64,000 nt of DNA, taken from Taklimakanibacter deserti (GTDB taxonomy: Bacteria; Pseudomonadota; Alphaproteobacteria; Rhizobiales; Aestuariivirgaceae). The translations under genes and the position numbers were made by a program. This document shows positions 25,456 to 34,067 of the stretch, piece by piece. The notes beneath the pieces are model-generated. The model had not been told where the DNA came from and did no database searches. It saw nothing but the letters and a program-made list of their open reading frames with translations. The stretch is taken from assembly GCA_003574785.1 (NCBI GenBank), contig QORU01000007.1, positions 1-64,000 of the forward strand, read 5' to 3'. The number at the start of each line of letters is the position of its first letter. The stretch's first letter is position 1.

Positions 25456-26652
25456 CTAATCGACCGAAGCCTGCTCGAGGATGGGCTTTCCGTTGGGCAC
25501 ATAGGCCCAGGGTTCCGCGCCGGTTGCCTCGATCAATGCGCGCAGGAAGGCATCCTGCCGCCGTCTGGCTTCCGGAACCGGCACCCCGCTGTTCAGCACG
25601 GCAAAGGCGACGGCGCCATATTTTGGCGTGCGCAGGACACCGGCGAGCGCCGATGCACCGACCGAGCCGAATGTGCCGGTCTTTCCCACAATACGGGCGC
25701 GATAGGGAGTCTCGTCGAGACGTTTCTTGAGTGTGCCGGCGTCGAGACCATTGACGGGCAGGACATCGGGCAAATCCTTGCCAAGGCCGCGCAGTTGCTT
25801 GCGCAGCTCCCACAGGATCGCGACCGCCGCACGTGGACTCATGCGATTCAACTGTTCGGCACCAGCCGCATTGGTAATGGTGACTTCCGAGCGCAAAGCG
25901 GATGGGAGACGTTTGCGTATCATAGCCTCCACGGCTTGCGGGCCGCCGATGCGATCGGACAGCGCGTGAAAGACGTTGTTCGAATATCCGTTCAAGGCCT
26001 TGACGATCGTGCCGAGCGGCGGCGAGTGATTTGTGACGAGGACCTTGCCGGATGTCTGGTGCGGTCCGCCGGTAACGAATTTCAGCGCCGCCTTGTTCAG
26101 CCGCGCGGACGGCTCGCCAATCGATACCCAGGCCTCACCGCCGTCGAGCCCCTGCAGCGCCCGCTTGAGGCGGTGGCCTTCGGGATCGGCCTTCCAATTG
26201 AAGACCAGCGGCCCTTCCACCTTTATGTCGCCCTTGATTTCATGCAGCGCCTGTGCCTCCAGCTTGCGCAACATCAGAAAAGCATTCTCGAAAATGAAAA
26301 AGGGATCGCCGTTCGCGCGCACGACGAGGTCGCCGTCAAGGCTGTCGTCGCCGACCGGCCCGCCCGCCACAAACTGCGTCTCGAATCGATGGCCGTATCC
26401 GAGGCGTTCAAGCAGAGCGAGGGTCGTCGCCACCTTGGTCACCGAAGCCGGATGGACAGGGCGGGCTTCTTGCTGCGCGACAAGGACGGTTCCGTCTTCT
26501 GCCTGAACCAAGACGCCTTGATCGCTCCCCAAATGGGTGGCTGCAAGCTTTTGGAGTTCGTTGGACCTTGCGGCGGCGATGTTGAGTGAAACGAGAAGAA
26601 TGCAAATGAAGTTCAATCTCAAAATCGTCGCGCGCCACAGACCTCTGGTCAC
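25456..26652 (-). CDS. dacB: D-alanyl-D-alanine carboxypeptidase/endopeptidase, PBP4 (DacB) family
   Basis: The GTG at 26652 follows GGAG at 7 bases and opens a signal peptide (ILRLNFICILLVSLNIAAA). Upstream extension of the frame is less likely. The product is 398 aa. All three active-site motifs of serine peptidase family S13 are visible: SxxK in HPASVTKVATTLA, SxN in YSNNVFHALSD, and KTG in VGKTGTFGSV. The enzyme trims or cuts peptidoglycan cross-links in the periplasm. The neighbouring genes do not point to a special role, although it lies next to the polysaccharide locus. Confidence 0.85.
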   Translation of the reverse strand: MTRGLWRATILRLNFICILLVSLNIAAARSNELQKLAATHLGSDQGVLVQAEDGTVLVAQQEARPVHPASVTKVATTLALLERLGYGHRFETQFVAGGPVGDDSLDGDLVVRANGDPFFIFENAFLMLRKLEAQALHEIKGDIKVEGPLVFNWKADPEGHRLKRALQGLDGGEAWVSIGEPSARLNKAALKFVTGGPHQTSGKVLVTNHSPPLGTIVKALNGYSNNVFHALSDRIGGPQAVEAMIRKRLPSALRSEVTITNAAGAEQLNRMSPRAAVAILWELRKQLRGLGKDLPDVLPVNGLDAGTLKKRLDETPYRARIVGKTGTFGSVGASALAGVLRTPKYGAVAFAVLNSGVPVPEARRRQDAFLRALIEATGAEPWAYVPNGKPILEQASVD

Positions 26653-26727
26653 GGCAAGGCTCCAAGAAAGGATGACGCTAGCAAGTGCAGCACTTCTCGT
26701 GTCGGAGCGCAACCAAGCCCGTCTAAA

Positions 26728-26761
26728 GATGCTGCGCGGCTCCGAAAAGCCGCGCAGCATC
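26728..26761 (-). terminator. Strong hairpin downstream of the first Gly-rich gene
   Basis: A perfect 14-bp stem, GATGCTGCGCGGCT / AGCCGCGCAGCATC, with a 6-base loop. On the minus strand it is followed by TTTA. It lies 20 bases after the stop of the gene ending at 26781. The core (CTGCGCGGCT..AGCCGCGCAG) recurs after the paralogous gene at 60214-60239. Confidence 0.75.
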
Positions 26762-26780
26762 ATCCCTATTGGAGAGGTTT

Positions 26781-27683
26781 TTAGAGCCCGGCGAGCTGGG
26801 CAAGGACGCGACAAACCATCACCGCGTCGCGGTTATAGGCCGCCGGATTGCTCAGCACCGAAACACACTTCTTCTTCAGCTGGGCGCGCTCGGTCGCGGA
26901 GAGGCCCGCGATCTCACTGCTGATGCCCGGAGGCGTGCCGGGGTTTCCCGGATCGTTGGGATTGCCAGGATTGCCAGGATTGCCGGGATTACCCGGATTG
27001 CCGGGCGTGCGAGGCTTCTTGCCACCGACCGAGATGGCGACCTTCACGGCGACGCCCTTGCCAACCTTGGCCGCTGCCTTCACCTTGAGAGCACCAAGCC
27101 CGACGAAGGCTCGGCCCTTGAGCAGATTGCCGTACTTGTCGATCACAATGACCTTGCCCTTGACCTTCAGTCCGGCCAAGGCGACCTTCGCGTTGACCTT
27201 GACCAGGCTATGGCCTTTCAGCGCATAGACATTGGCGTTGGCCTTGAGCAGGTGGGCGGCCTTCACATTTACGCGGACGAGATTGCCGTAGCTGTCGAGC
27301 GCATAGACCCCGGCCCTGATACCGAGAATATTGGCCTTGAGCTTTACCAGCGCCTTGTTGGTAAGCGGCGAAGAGCCGATGACCCCATGCTTGCTTGACG
27401 TCGTGCCCTTGCTGGCCAGCCCGTGAGTGCTCGCACTGTTCGTCCCGTGAGTGCTCGTACTGTTTGTCGTGCCGCCAACAATGCCGCCCGCGCTATCCTT
27501 GACCCCACCGACGATACCACCCACGGAGCCGGTGACGCCGCCAACGACGCCGCCCACCGCACCCGTGACGCCGCCAACCACGCCGCCGAGCCCGCCCGAT
27601 TGGGAGGGAACTGCCATGCCGGCCAACACGATTATTGAAGCAGTCGCCGTTAATACTTTCAGTCTTCCCGTAAGCCTTGTCAT
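26781..27683 (-). CDS. Secreted Gly-rich protein, paralogue A of a pair flanking the polysaccharide locus
   Basis: The ATG at 27683 follows GAGAGG. The product is 300 aa. A signal peptide (LTATASIIVLAGMAVPSQS) is followed by GGVVGG-VTGAVGG-type repeats (~27-75), a middle of valine/lysine-rich strands (VIVIDKYGNLLKG, KVKAAAKVGKG), a collagen-like PGN block ((PGN)n, ~225-250), and a C-terminal domain of ~48 residues (EIAGLSATERAQLKKKC, NRDAVMVCRVLAQLAGL) with two cysteines. The same order and C-terminal domain occur in the gene at 60273-61334. I do not know the family. Surface or matrix localisation, perhaps binding the exopolysaccharide, is inferred from composition and position. Confidence 0.75.
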   Translation of the reverse strand: MTRLTGRLKVLTATASIIVLAGMAVPSQSGGLGGVVGGVTGAVGGVVGGVTGSVGGIVGGVKDSAGGIVGGTTNSTSTHGTNSASTHGLASKGTTSSKHGVIGSSPLTNKALVKLKANILGIRAGVYALDSYGNLVRVNVKAAHLLKANANVYALKGHSLVKVNAKVALAGLKVKGKVIVIDKYGNLLKGRAFVGLGALKVKAAAKVGKGVAVKVAISVGGKKPRTPGNPGNPGNPGNPGNPNDPGNPGTPPGISSEIAGLSATERAQLKKKCVSVLSNPAAYNRDAVMVCRVLAQLAGL

Positions 27684-28024
27684 AGCACACCTCTCTTTTT
27701 GAAAGATTGAGCATCTTGACAATGCGTCAACTCGGGTTTTGTTCGTGGGCTGCTGTGTTCACACGCAAAATTACTTCGGCCTGATCCTTTTTATTTGAAA
27801 GACTTTTAGATTTATTTGAATAATACCGTCAGTGTTTACTATTGTGAAAAAATAGCGCGATCTTGAATGCAGGTGGAAATGCGGAAATGGCAAATTCGTG
27901 CAATTCGACAAAGAATGTCATATTCCGGCCCATGATGGACAATCCCCCGAAGCCTCGCCGCCTTTCACCGCAATCGCGCAAACTCAAGGCCGCAGCCCCG
28001 GCCCTCAGCCGGCAGCCGTAGCCG
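27684..28024. promoter_or_regulatory. AT-rich divergent regulatory region at the left edge of the polysaccharide locus
   Basis: About 340 bases, clearly richer in A+T than the surroundings. It must carry promoters for the Gly-rich gene (minus) and the nucleotide-sugar dehydrogenase (plus). Two direct repeats TTATTTGAA lie at 27791-27799 and 27812-27820, 21 bases apart, compatible with binding on one DNA face. A possible minus-strand -35 box (TTGACG) lies at about 27730. I saw no CtrA-type box here. Confidence 0.4.
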
Positions 28025-29308
28025 ATGCCGTCCGACATGGAGAATGAGACCGTTGCGGTCATCGGGCTCGGCTATGTGGGCCTTCCGCTCGCCGTGGAAT
28101 TCGGCAAGAACCGTCCAACCTTGGGTTTCGATATCCGAGAGGAGCGCGTCGCGGAGCTGCGCGGGGGTCGGGACAGCACACGCGAAGTCGACCCGGCTGA
28201 ACTCGCGCAAGCCAAGCAGTTGAGTTTTTCCAGCACGCCCGGCGATCTGAAGAAATGCCGGTATTTCATCGTGGCCGTCCCGACGCCCGTGGACCTCGCC
28301 AACCGGCCTGACTTGCGCATCTTGCATGAGGCGTCGAAGACCGTGGGCCAAGCCATCGGCAAGGGCGCCTATGTCATTTATGAATCGACGGTCTATCCGG
28401 GCTGCACCCGCAACTACTGCGTGCCGATCCTCGAGCGCTTCTCCGGGCTCAAGATGAATGAGGATTTCTTCGTGGGCTACAGCCCCGAACGCATCAATCC
28501 GGGCGATCGCGTGCACCGGCTGACGATGATCACCAAGGTCACCAGCGGCTCGACGCCCAAGGCGGCCGAAGTGGTGGATGCCCTTTACGCATCGATCATC
28601 CCGGCCGGCACGCACAAGGCGCCCTCGATCGAGGTCGCCGAGGCGGCGAAGGTCATCGAAAACACACAGCGCGATCTCAATATCGCGCTCATGAACGAAC
28701 TTGCCATCATCTTCAACAAGCTCGACATCGATACCGGCGACGTGCTCGCCGCGGCATCATCGAAGTGGAATTTCCTTCCCTTCCGTCCAGGCCTCGTCGG
28801 CGGCCACTGCATCAGCGTCGATCCCTATTATCTGACGCATCGCGCCCAGGAGATCGGCTACCACCCGGAAGTGATCCTGGCGGGCCGGCGCATCAACGAT
28901 CGCATGGGCCCCTATGTCGCCGACCGCGTGGCCCGGCTGATGATGGCGCGCGGATTTCCGGTCGTCGGCTCGCGCATCCTGGTGCTCGGATTGGCGTTCA
29001 AGGAGAATTGCCCCGATTTGCGCAATTCCAAGGTCATCGACGTGATCACGACCTTGCGCGAATACAACGCCGTGATCGAGGTCTGGGACCCGCAAATAGA
29101 CGTTGCGGAGGCAAGGAGCGAATTGAAGCTCGACATCCACGCGACGGCGCCGCCGCCCGCTTCCTACGATGCCGTCATCCTGGCCGTCGCCCATAGGGAA
29201 TTCGCCGAGCTTGGAGCGGAGAAGATCCGCGCCTTCGGCCGCCCGGGAGCCGTCTTCTTCGACGTCAAGGGCGTGTTCGCCAAGCATGAGAGCGATGGAC
29301 GGTTATAG
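28025..29308 (+). CDS. tviB: Nucleotide-sugar 6-dehydrogenase, TviB/WbpO type
   Basis: Predicted 427 aa. The N-terminal Rossmann motif is VAVIGLGYVGLPLAVEFG. The catalytic cysteine is in LVGGHCISVDPYYLTH, and the C-terminal UDP-binding domain begins at about SRILVLGLAFKENCPDLRNS. The pattern (FDIREERVAEL, YESTVYPGCTRNYCVPILE) fits the TviB/WbpO group, which oxidises UDP-GlcNAc or UDP-GalNAc to the uronic acid, rather than the plain UDP-glucose dehydrogenases. The next gene starts at the very next base (29309). It supplies an acidic sugar nucleotide for the polysaccharide, or UDP-GlcA if the specificity differs. Confidence 0.8.
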   Translation: MPSDMENETVAVIGLGYVGLPLAVEFGKNRPTLGFDIREERVAELRGGRDSTREVDPAELAQAKQLSFSSTPGDLKKCRYFIVAVPTPVDLANRPDLRILHEASKTVGQAIGKGAYVIYESTVYPGCTRNYCVPILERFSGLKMNEDFFVGYSPERINPGDRVHRLTMITKVTSGSTPKAAEVVDALYASIIPAGTHKAPSIEVAEAAKVIENTQRDLNIALMNELAIIFNKLDIDTGDVLAAASSKWNFLPFRPGLVGGHCISVDPYYLTHRAQEIGYHPEVILAGRRINDRMGPYVADRVARLMMARGFPVVGSRILVLGLAFKENCPDLRNSKVIDVITTLREYNAVIEVWDPQIDVAEARSELKLDIHATAPPPASYDAVILAVAHREFAELGAEKIRAFGRPGAVFFDVKGVFAKHESDGRL

Positions 29309-30328
29309 ATGAGAATTCTGGTCACCGGTGCCGCGGGCTTTATCGGCTTTCACACCGCCAAGCGGCTGATCGAGCGCGGCGACGAGGTTGTCGGCTTCGA
29401 TGTGGTCAACGACTATTACGATCCGTCGCTGAAGGAAGCGCGGCTCTCTCTCCTCGGCAAGTCGGCGAAAACGGCGCAAGGCGACTGGCGGTTCATTCGC
29501 GCCGATCTGACGGATCAGGCGGCCGTCAATGATGCCTTCACGGAGCCCTTCGACCGGGTGATCCATCTCGCGGCCCAGGCCGGCGTGCGCCACAGCCTCA
29601 CCCACCCGCGCGACTACATCAACTCGAATGTCGTCGGCTTTCTCAACATCCTGGAAGCCTGCCGGGCGCAAGGCACCCCGCATCTCACCTATGCATCGAC
29701 GTCGAGCGTCTATGGCGCCAACCGGAAGATGCCGTTCTCCGAGCATGAGATCGCCGATCACCCGCTGCAGCTCTACGCCGCCACGAAACGGTCGAACGAG
29801 CTGATGGCGCATGCCTACAGCCATCTCTTCCGGCTGCCGACGACCGCCTTGCGGTTCTTCACGGTCTATGGACCGTGGGGACGTCCCGACATGGCGCTCT
29901 TCCTGTTCACCAAGGCCATCCTGGCCGGTGAACCGATCAATGTGTTCAACGACGGAAAGCACACGCGCGACTTCACCTATGTCGAGGACATCGCCGAGGG
30001 GATCATGCGCGCGTCCGACCAGATTGCCGAACCCAATCCTGAGTGGGATCCGATGCGGCCCGATCCCGCCACCTCGGCTGCGCCGTTCCGGATCTTCAAC
30101 ATCGGCAACAACGCGCCGGTGAAGCTGATGGACTATATCATGGCGATCGAAGAAGCGACGGGCAAGAAAGCCACGATCACATATCAACCGCTGCAGGCGG
30201 GAGACGTGCCGGATACTTTTGCCGATGTCTCCGCTCTCGTCGAGGCCGTGGGCTACAGACCGTCCACCCCGGTGCGCGCAGGCGTGCAGAAGTTCGTGGA
30301 ATGGTACCGGACTTACTATCCGGGGTGA
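29309..30328 (+). CDS. lspL: NAD-dependent epimerase, UDP-glucuronate 4-epimerase type
   Basis: Predicted 339 aa. The short-chain dehydrogenase fold begins [17 protein letters not shown], with [17 protein letters not shown] typical of UDP-GlcA 4-epimerases, SSVYG, the catalytic Y-x-x-x-K in YAATKRSNE, and [14 protein letters not shown]. The reaction would give UDP-galacturonate from UDP-glucuronate. The gene follows the dehydrogenase without a gap, so the two should act in succession. If the dehydrogenase makes HexNAcA, a TviC-like 4-epimerisation of that product is an alternative. Confidence 0.8.
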   Translation: MRILVTGAAGFIGFHTAKRLIERGDEVVGFDVVNDYYDPSLKEARLSLLGKSAKTAQGDWRFIRADLTDQAAVNDAFTEPFDRVIHLAAQAGVRHSLTHPRDYINSNVVGFLNILEACRAQGTPHLTYASTSSVYGANRKMPFSEHEIADHPLQLYAATKRSNELMAHAYSHLFRLPTTALRFFTVYGPWGRPDMALFLFTKAILAGEPINVFNDGKHTRDFTYVEDIAEGIMRASDQIAEPNPEWDPMRPDPATSAAPFRIFNIGNNAPVKLMDYIMAIEEATGKKATITYQPLQAGDVPDTFADVSALVEAVGYRPSTPVRAGVQKFVEWYRTYYPG

Positions 30329-30340
30329 GCCGCAAAGCCT

Positions 30341-32950
30341 TCACGTCAGCGTTTGATTATAGGCGCCGACCTCGGCATGCTCGCGGATGACGGAATCGAG
30401 ATCGGCGAACATGGCGCGCAGCTGCGCCTCGGAGGCAGGGCTTTCCACGACCACGACGAGCTCGGGCTTGTTCGACGACGCCCGGACCAGGCCCCAGCTT
30501 CCGTCCGCTATGCTGATGCGCACGCCATTGACCGTGGTCAGTCCGGTTATCGGCTTGCCCGCCATCGTCGCGCCCGCGGTATGCATGTCGCGCAAGCGGG
30601 CCGTGATGCGGTCCACGACGTCGTATTTCACCTCGTCGGCGCAATGGGGCGACATGGTCGGCGAGCCCCAGGTGTGCGGCAGGCCGCGATAGAGATCGGC
30701 CATGGACGCCTGCGGATTGCGATCGAGCATCTCGATCACGGCGATGGCGGTCACAAGTCCATCGTCGTAGCCACGCCCGATCGGCGCGTTGAAGAAGAAG
30801 TGACCGGATTTCTCGAAGCCGGCCAGCGCTTTCAGATCGCGGACGCGGCGCTTGATGTAGGAATGACCGGTCTTCCAGTAATCGGTCTTGACGCTGCGGC
30901 CTTTCAGGACAGGATCGCTTTCATAGAGGCCTGTCGACTTCACGTCGACGACGAATCGGGCATCGGGATGGAGCGTCGAGAGATCGCGCGCCAGCATCAC
31001 GCCGATCTTGTCGGCAAAGATCTCGTGCCCCTCATTGTCGACAATGCCGCAACGGTCGCCATCGCCGTCGAAGCCCAGAGCGATATCGGCGCCCGTCGCG
31101 CGAACGGCGTCCGCCATGGCGTGAAGCATCTTGAGGTCTTCGGGATTGGGATTGTAGCGCGGGAAATTATGGTCGAGATCGCAATCGAGCGGCACGACCT
31201 CGCAGCCCAATGCGGTGAGAATGCGCGGCGCAAAGATCCCGGCGGTGCCGTTGCCGCAAGCCGCCACCACCTTGAGCGGGCGCTTGAGCTTCGGCCGGTC
31301 CGTCAAATCGGCGATATAGCGCTCGCCGAAGCTCGAATGAAAGACATAGGAGCCGCCGCCGCGCAGGTCATATGCCCCTGACAGCACGATGTTTTTGAGC
31401 TCGGCCATCTCTTGTGGGCCAAAGGTGACCGGACGATCGCATCCCATCTTCACGCCGGTCCAGCCATTGTCGTTGTGCGAGGCCGTGACCATCGCGACCG
31501 CCGGCACATCGAGGGCGAACTGGGCAAAATAGGCCATGGGCGAGAGTGCCAGGCCGATATCGTGGACCCGGCAGCCCGCCGCCATGAGGCCGGTGATCAA
31601 AGCCTGCTTGATCGCGCCGGAATAGGAGCGATAGTCATGGCCGGTCACCACTTCCCGGGCGACGCCCTGCCGGCCAAGCAGCGTTCCGAGACCCATGCCG
31701 AGCGCCTGAACGCCCATCAGATTGAGTTCCGGCGCCTTGTCGGCATGGGGATGCCCGAACCACCAGCGCGCGTCATATTCGCGAAAGCCCGTCGCCTTGA
31801 TGAGCGGCGCCGTCTCGAGGAGAGCCTCGTCGAAGGTCGTGTCCGCGGTCGGTCCTGGAAACGTCCCGGTCGTTGGCCGAGCATGACTGCGCGTTAGCGG
31901 CGCATGACTTTTCTTCAATTGCTCGACGAGCATCTTGACGCCAGCAGCGTCATCGCGGCGCGCGACGAGAACTGCATCGTCGGTCGCGACGACAGCGAGG
32001 TCGCTGACGCCTGCCAAGGCTATCAGAGGTCCGTCGCTCGACACGATATTGTCCCTGGCGCGCGCAAAAACAGCCTCACCCTTTGCGGCATTCCCGGCTT
32101 CATCCCGCGGCGAAAGCTCGCGCACGGCCGCCCAGGAGCCGACATCCGACCAGTCAAACGAGGCGGGCATGACCGCGGCCCGCGAGGTCCTTTCCATGAC
32201 GGCGTAATCGAAGGACAGCTTCGCCGCCCGAGCGAAGGCCGGGGCGTCGAGATGATGCTCATGCCCGTTTGACTTGGCCTTGCTCACGGCCGCACGCACC
32301 GCTGCCAGTGTTGCCGGATCGCTCTCTCCGTAGGCATCGGCGAGTGCCGAAGCCTGGAACAGAAAATTTCCGGAATTCCACAGATATCCCCGCTGAATGT
32401 AGCGTGTGGCCGCCACGACGTCGGGCTTTTCCACGAATCGCGTCACCACATGGACACCGCCCTCTATCGCCCGGCCTGCTTCGATATAGCCATAGCCGGT
32501 GGCCGGGTGGTCAGGAGCAACACCAAAAGTGACGATGTGGCCCGATTTCGCGGCGGCAAGTGCTGCGCGGCACGCCGCCTGAAAGGCCGCGACATCGCGA
32601 ATCACGTGGTCGGCAGCAAGAGTCAGGACAATTGCGTCGCTGCCTCTTTCTTGGGCAATGAACAGAGTCCCCGCCAGTATGGCGGGGCCTGAATCGCGGG
32701 CCTCAGGCTCGAGAACAATGTCCGCAGAAGTGTCGAGCTCGCCCAATTGTTCTCTGACCTGCGAGCAATATTTGCCGTTGGTGATGATCACCGGCGAGCC
32801 GAACACCGCAGGATCCGACGTGCGTCTGACTGTTTCCTGGAACGTGGACAAGGTTTCAAAGAGGTCAAGAAACTGCTTCGGCCGATCTTCGCGCGAGGCA
32901 GGCCACAGTCGCGTGCCAGAACCGCCACAGATGATGAGAGGGATAATCAG
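30341..32950 (-). CDS. Mannose-1-phosphate guanylyltransferase - phosphomannomutase fusion
   Basis: One 869-aa chain joins two steps to GDP-mannose. The N-terminal nucleotidyltransferase domain (~1-340) begins with LIIPLIICGGSGTRLWPASR and RPKQF, which lie upstream of the first TTG (32851). The frame there has a TAA at 32968-32970 and no ATG, GTG or TTG; a CTG at 32950, 7 bases after AAGGAG, is the only fitting start. The cupin isomerase part of ManC is absent. Residues ~380-869 form a phosphomannomutase with the phosphoserine loop VTASHNDNGW and the Mg loop GFDGDGDRCG. It faces its neighbours and feeds the GDP-fucose genes at 49993-52089. Confidence 0.85.
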   Translation of the reverse strand: MIIPLIICGGSGTRLWPASREDRPKQFLDLFETLSTFQETVRRTSDPAVFGSPVIITNGKYCSQVREQLGELDTSADIVLEPEARDSGPAILAGTLFIAQERGSDAIVLTLAADHVIRDVAAFQAACRAALAAAKSGHIVTFGVAPDHPATGYGYIEAGRAIEGGVHVVTRFVEKPDVVAATRYIQRGYLWNSGNFLFQASALADAYGESDPATLAAVRAAVSKAKSNGHEHHLDAPAFARAAKLSFDYAVMERTSRAAVMPASFDWSDVGSWAAVRELSPRDEAGNAAKGEAVFARARDNIVSSDGPLIALAGVSDLAVVATDDAVLVARRDDAAGVKMLVEQLKKSHAPLTRSHARPTTGTFPGPTADTTFDEALLETAPLIKATGFREYDARWWFGHPHADKAPELNLMGVQALGMGLGTLLGRQGVAREVVTGHDYRSYSGAIKQALITGLMAAGCRVHDIGLALSPMAYFAQFALDVPAVAMVTASHNDNGWTGVKMGCDRPVTFGPQEMAELKNIVLSGAYDLRGGGSYVFHSSFGERYIADLTDRPKLKRPLKVVAACGNGTAGIFAPRILTALGCEVVPLDCDLDHNFPRYNPNPEDLKMLHAMADAVRATGADIALGFDGDGDRCGIVDNEGHEIFADKIGVMLARDLSTLHPDARFVVDVKSTGLYESDPVLKGRSVKTDYWKTGHSYIKRRVRDLKALAGFEKSGHFFFNAPIGRGYDDGLVTAIAVIEMLDRNPQASMADLYRGLPHTWGSPTMSPHCADEVKYDVVDRITARLRDMHTAGATMAGKPITGLTTVNGVRISIADGSWGLVRASSNKPELVVVVESPASEAQLRAMFADLDSVIREHAEVGAYNQTLT

Positions 32951-33212
32951 ACGCTCTCTCCTTTTTACTTACAGGAAATTACTTACGGGAAGCACGGATA
33001 ACGCAGTATATTTCGTTTAGACTGCAAACTCATAAACAATTTCCACCCTTGCTTTTCGGAACGGAGAGCCGCGAAGGGCGACTCCTCGGTTGTGTTATCG
33101 GCTTTTTCTTGTATTACTGGCGCTGTGGCCGGACCATCCGAGTTTACAGCGGAGTTTCCGGCCAACGTGTTCAGATGGGCGGCATTTGACTCTCACTCGT
33201 GGAGACCTGCTC
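32951..33212. other. Divergent intergenic region between the GMP-PMM fusion and the NusG-like gene
   Basis: About 260 bases. It should contain promoters for both genes. GGAGA (33201-33205) is the ribosome binding site of the NusG-like gene. On the minus strand AAGGAG (32958-32963) serves the CTG start. I see no other clear element. Confidence 0.35.
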
Positions 33213-33743
33213 ATGGGCTTATCCCCGCCGTTACAGCAATGGTATGTTGCGAGCACGCATCGTGGCGCGGAGGACAGGGTCGAACAGCACATCATCCGCC
33301 AGGGCTTCCGGTGTTTCGTTCCGCGGCAGGTCAGGACGCTACGTCATGCCCGGCGGCAGTATGAGAAGCGTTCGGCATTCTTTCCCGGCTATCTTTTTGT
33401 CTCCTTCGACCTCACGCGCGACAGATGGCGAGCCCTCAACGGCACGATTGGCGTCCGGTCGCTGATCATGCAGGCCGATCTCCCGATTTGCTGTCCGCCC
33501 GGCCTGGTCGAGCACTTTCTGGATTTGACCGACGCGGACGGCATTCTCAACTTTGAAGCCGTGTTCACGCCGGGACAGAAAGTGCGTGTCGTGCGCGGCC
33601 CTTTCACATCGTTGTCGGGCCGTTTGGTAAAACTTAACAATAATGGTCGCGCGCAAATCTTGCTCGAGATCATGAATGGTAATATCAATGTCACGATGGC
33701 GACGCGAGATATTGTTCCGGGTTTCATTGAAGCCACGGAATAA
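33213..33743 (+). CDS. NusG/RfaH-like specialised transcription antiterminator
   Basis: Predicted 176 aa. ATG 33213 is chosen because GGAGA precedes it by 7 bases and the NGN domain starts at once (QQWYVASTHRGAEDRVEQHI). Typical NGN features are the CFVPRQ strand, FFPGYLFVSFD and IGVRSLI; a KOW motif follows (FTPGQKVRVVRGPFTSLSGR). Paralogues such as RfaH and UpxY bind RNA polymerase paused at an operon-specific element and suppress termination in long surface-polysaccharide operons. Its position directly before a hairpin, an ops-like motif and a ~26-kb gene cluster fits that role. Confidence 0.85.
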   Translation: MGLSPPLQQWYVASTHRGAEDRVEQHIIRQGFRCFVPRQVRTLRHARRQYEKRSAFFPGYLFVSFDLTRDRWRALNGTIGVRSLIMQADLPICCPPGLVEHFLDLTDADGILNFEAVFTPGQKVRVVRGPFTSLSGRLVKLNNNGRAQILLEIMNGNINVTMATRDIVPGFIEATE

Positions 33744-33755
33744 CTAGGGAAAGAG

Positions 33756-33782
33756 TTCGGGGGGAAGTGCTTTCACCCCGAA
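33756..33782 (+). terminator. Leader hairpin after the NusG-like gene
   Basis: A 7-bp stem, TTCGGGG / CCCCGAA, with a 13-base loop, 13 bases after the stop at 33743. There is no T-run, so it is either a pause or attenuator structure or a weak terminator. It ends 3 bases before an ops-like motif. Confidence 0.4.
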
Positions 33783-33784
33783 GT

Positions 33785-33794
33785 GCGGTAGCTT
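33785..33794 (+). promoter_or_regulatory. ops-like element (GCGGTAGCTT)
   Basis: It matches seven of the eight bases of the enterobacterial ops core GGCGGTAG and the wider GGTAGnnT pattern recognised by RfaH. It lies on the transcribed strand of the leader, about 275 bases before the first transferase gene and directly downstream of an RfaH-like gene. Short motif, so a chance match is possible. Confidence 0.4.
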
Positions 33795-34067
33795 TTATCC
33801 GCAACGATCCGGGCGCCTCGATAATCATTCAACAATTTACGTTGCGTAGAGAAAACGGCCGGCGAGAGATTCTCGGGGTCATGGCGCTTTCGTTTCTTGT
33901 CTCGCTATTTCGCGATTTTTCCGTATCAAAATTCCAACTAAAAACTGAAACATCCTAACAAAAATTACCATGCGTAGCAATAAGAAATCCCACGCAGCGA
34001 CGCATATTCCGGAGAGAACAGCGCCATGCGCCGTCAGTGAGTTCTTCGTACCAGGGCTGGAAGCGCC
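33795..34067. other. Leader/intergenic region before the initiating transferase
   Basis: AT-rich compared with its surroundings. I find no gene and cannot assign a promoter with confidence. The region may be an untranslated leader if transcription comes from the NusG-like gene or its promoter. Confidence 0.35.
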
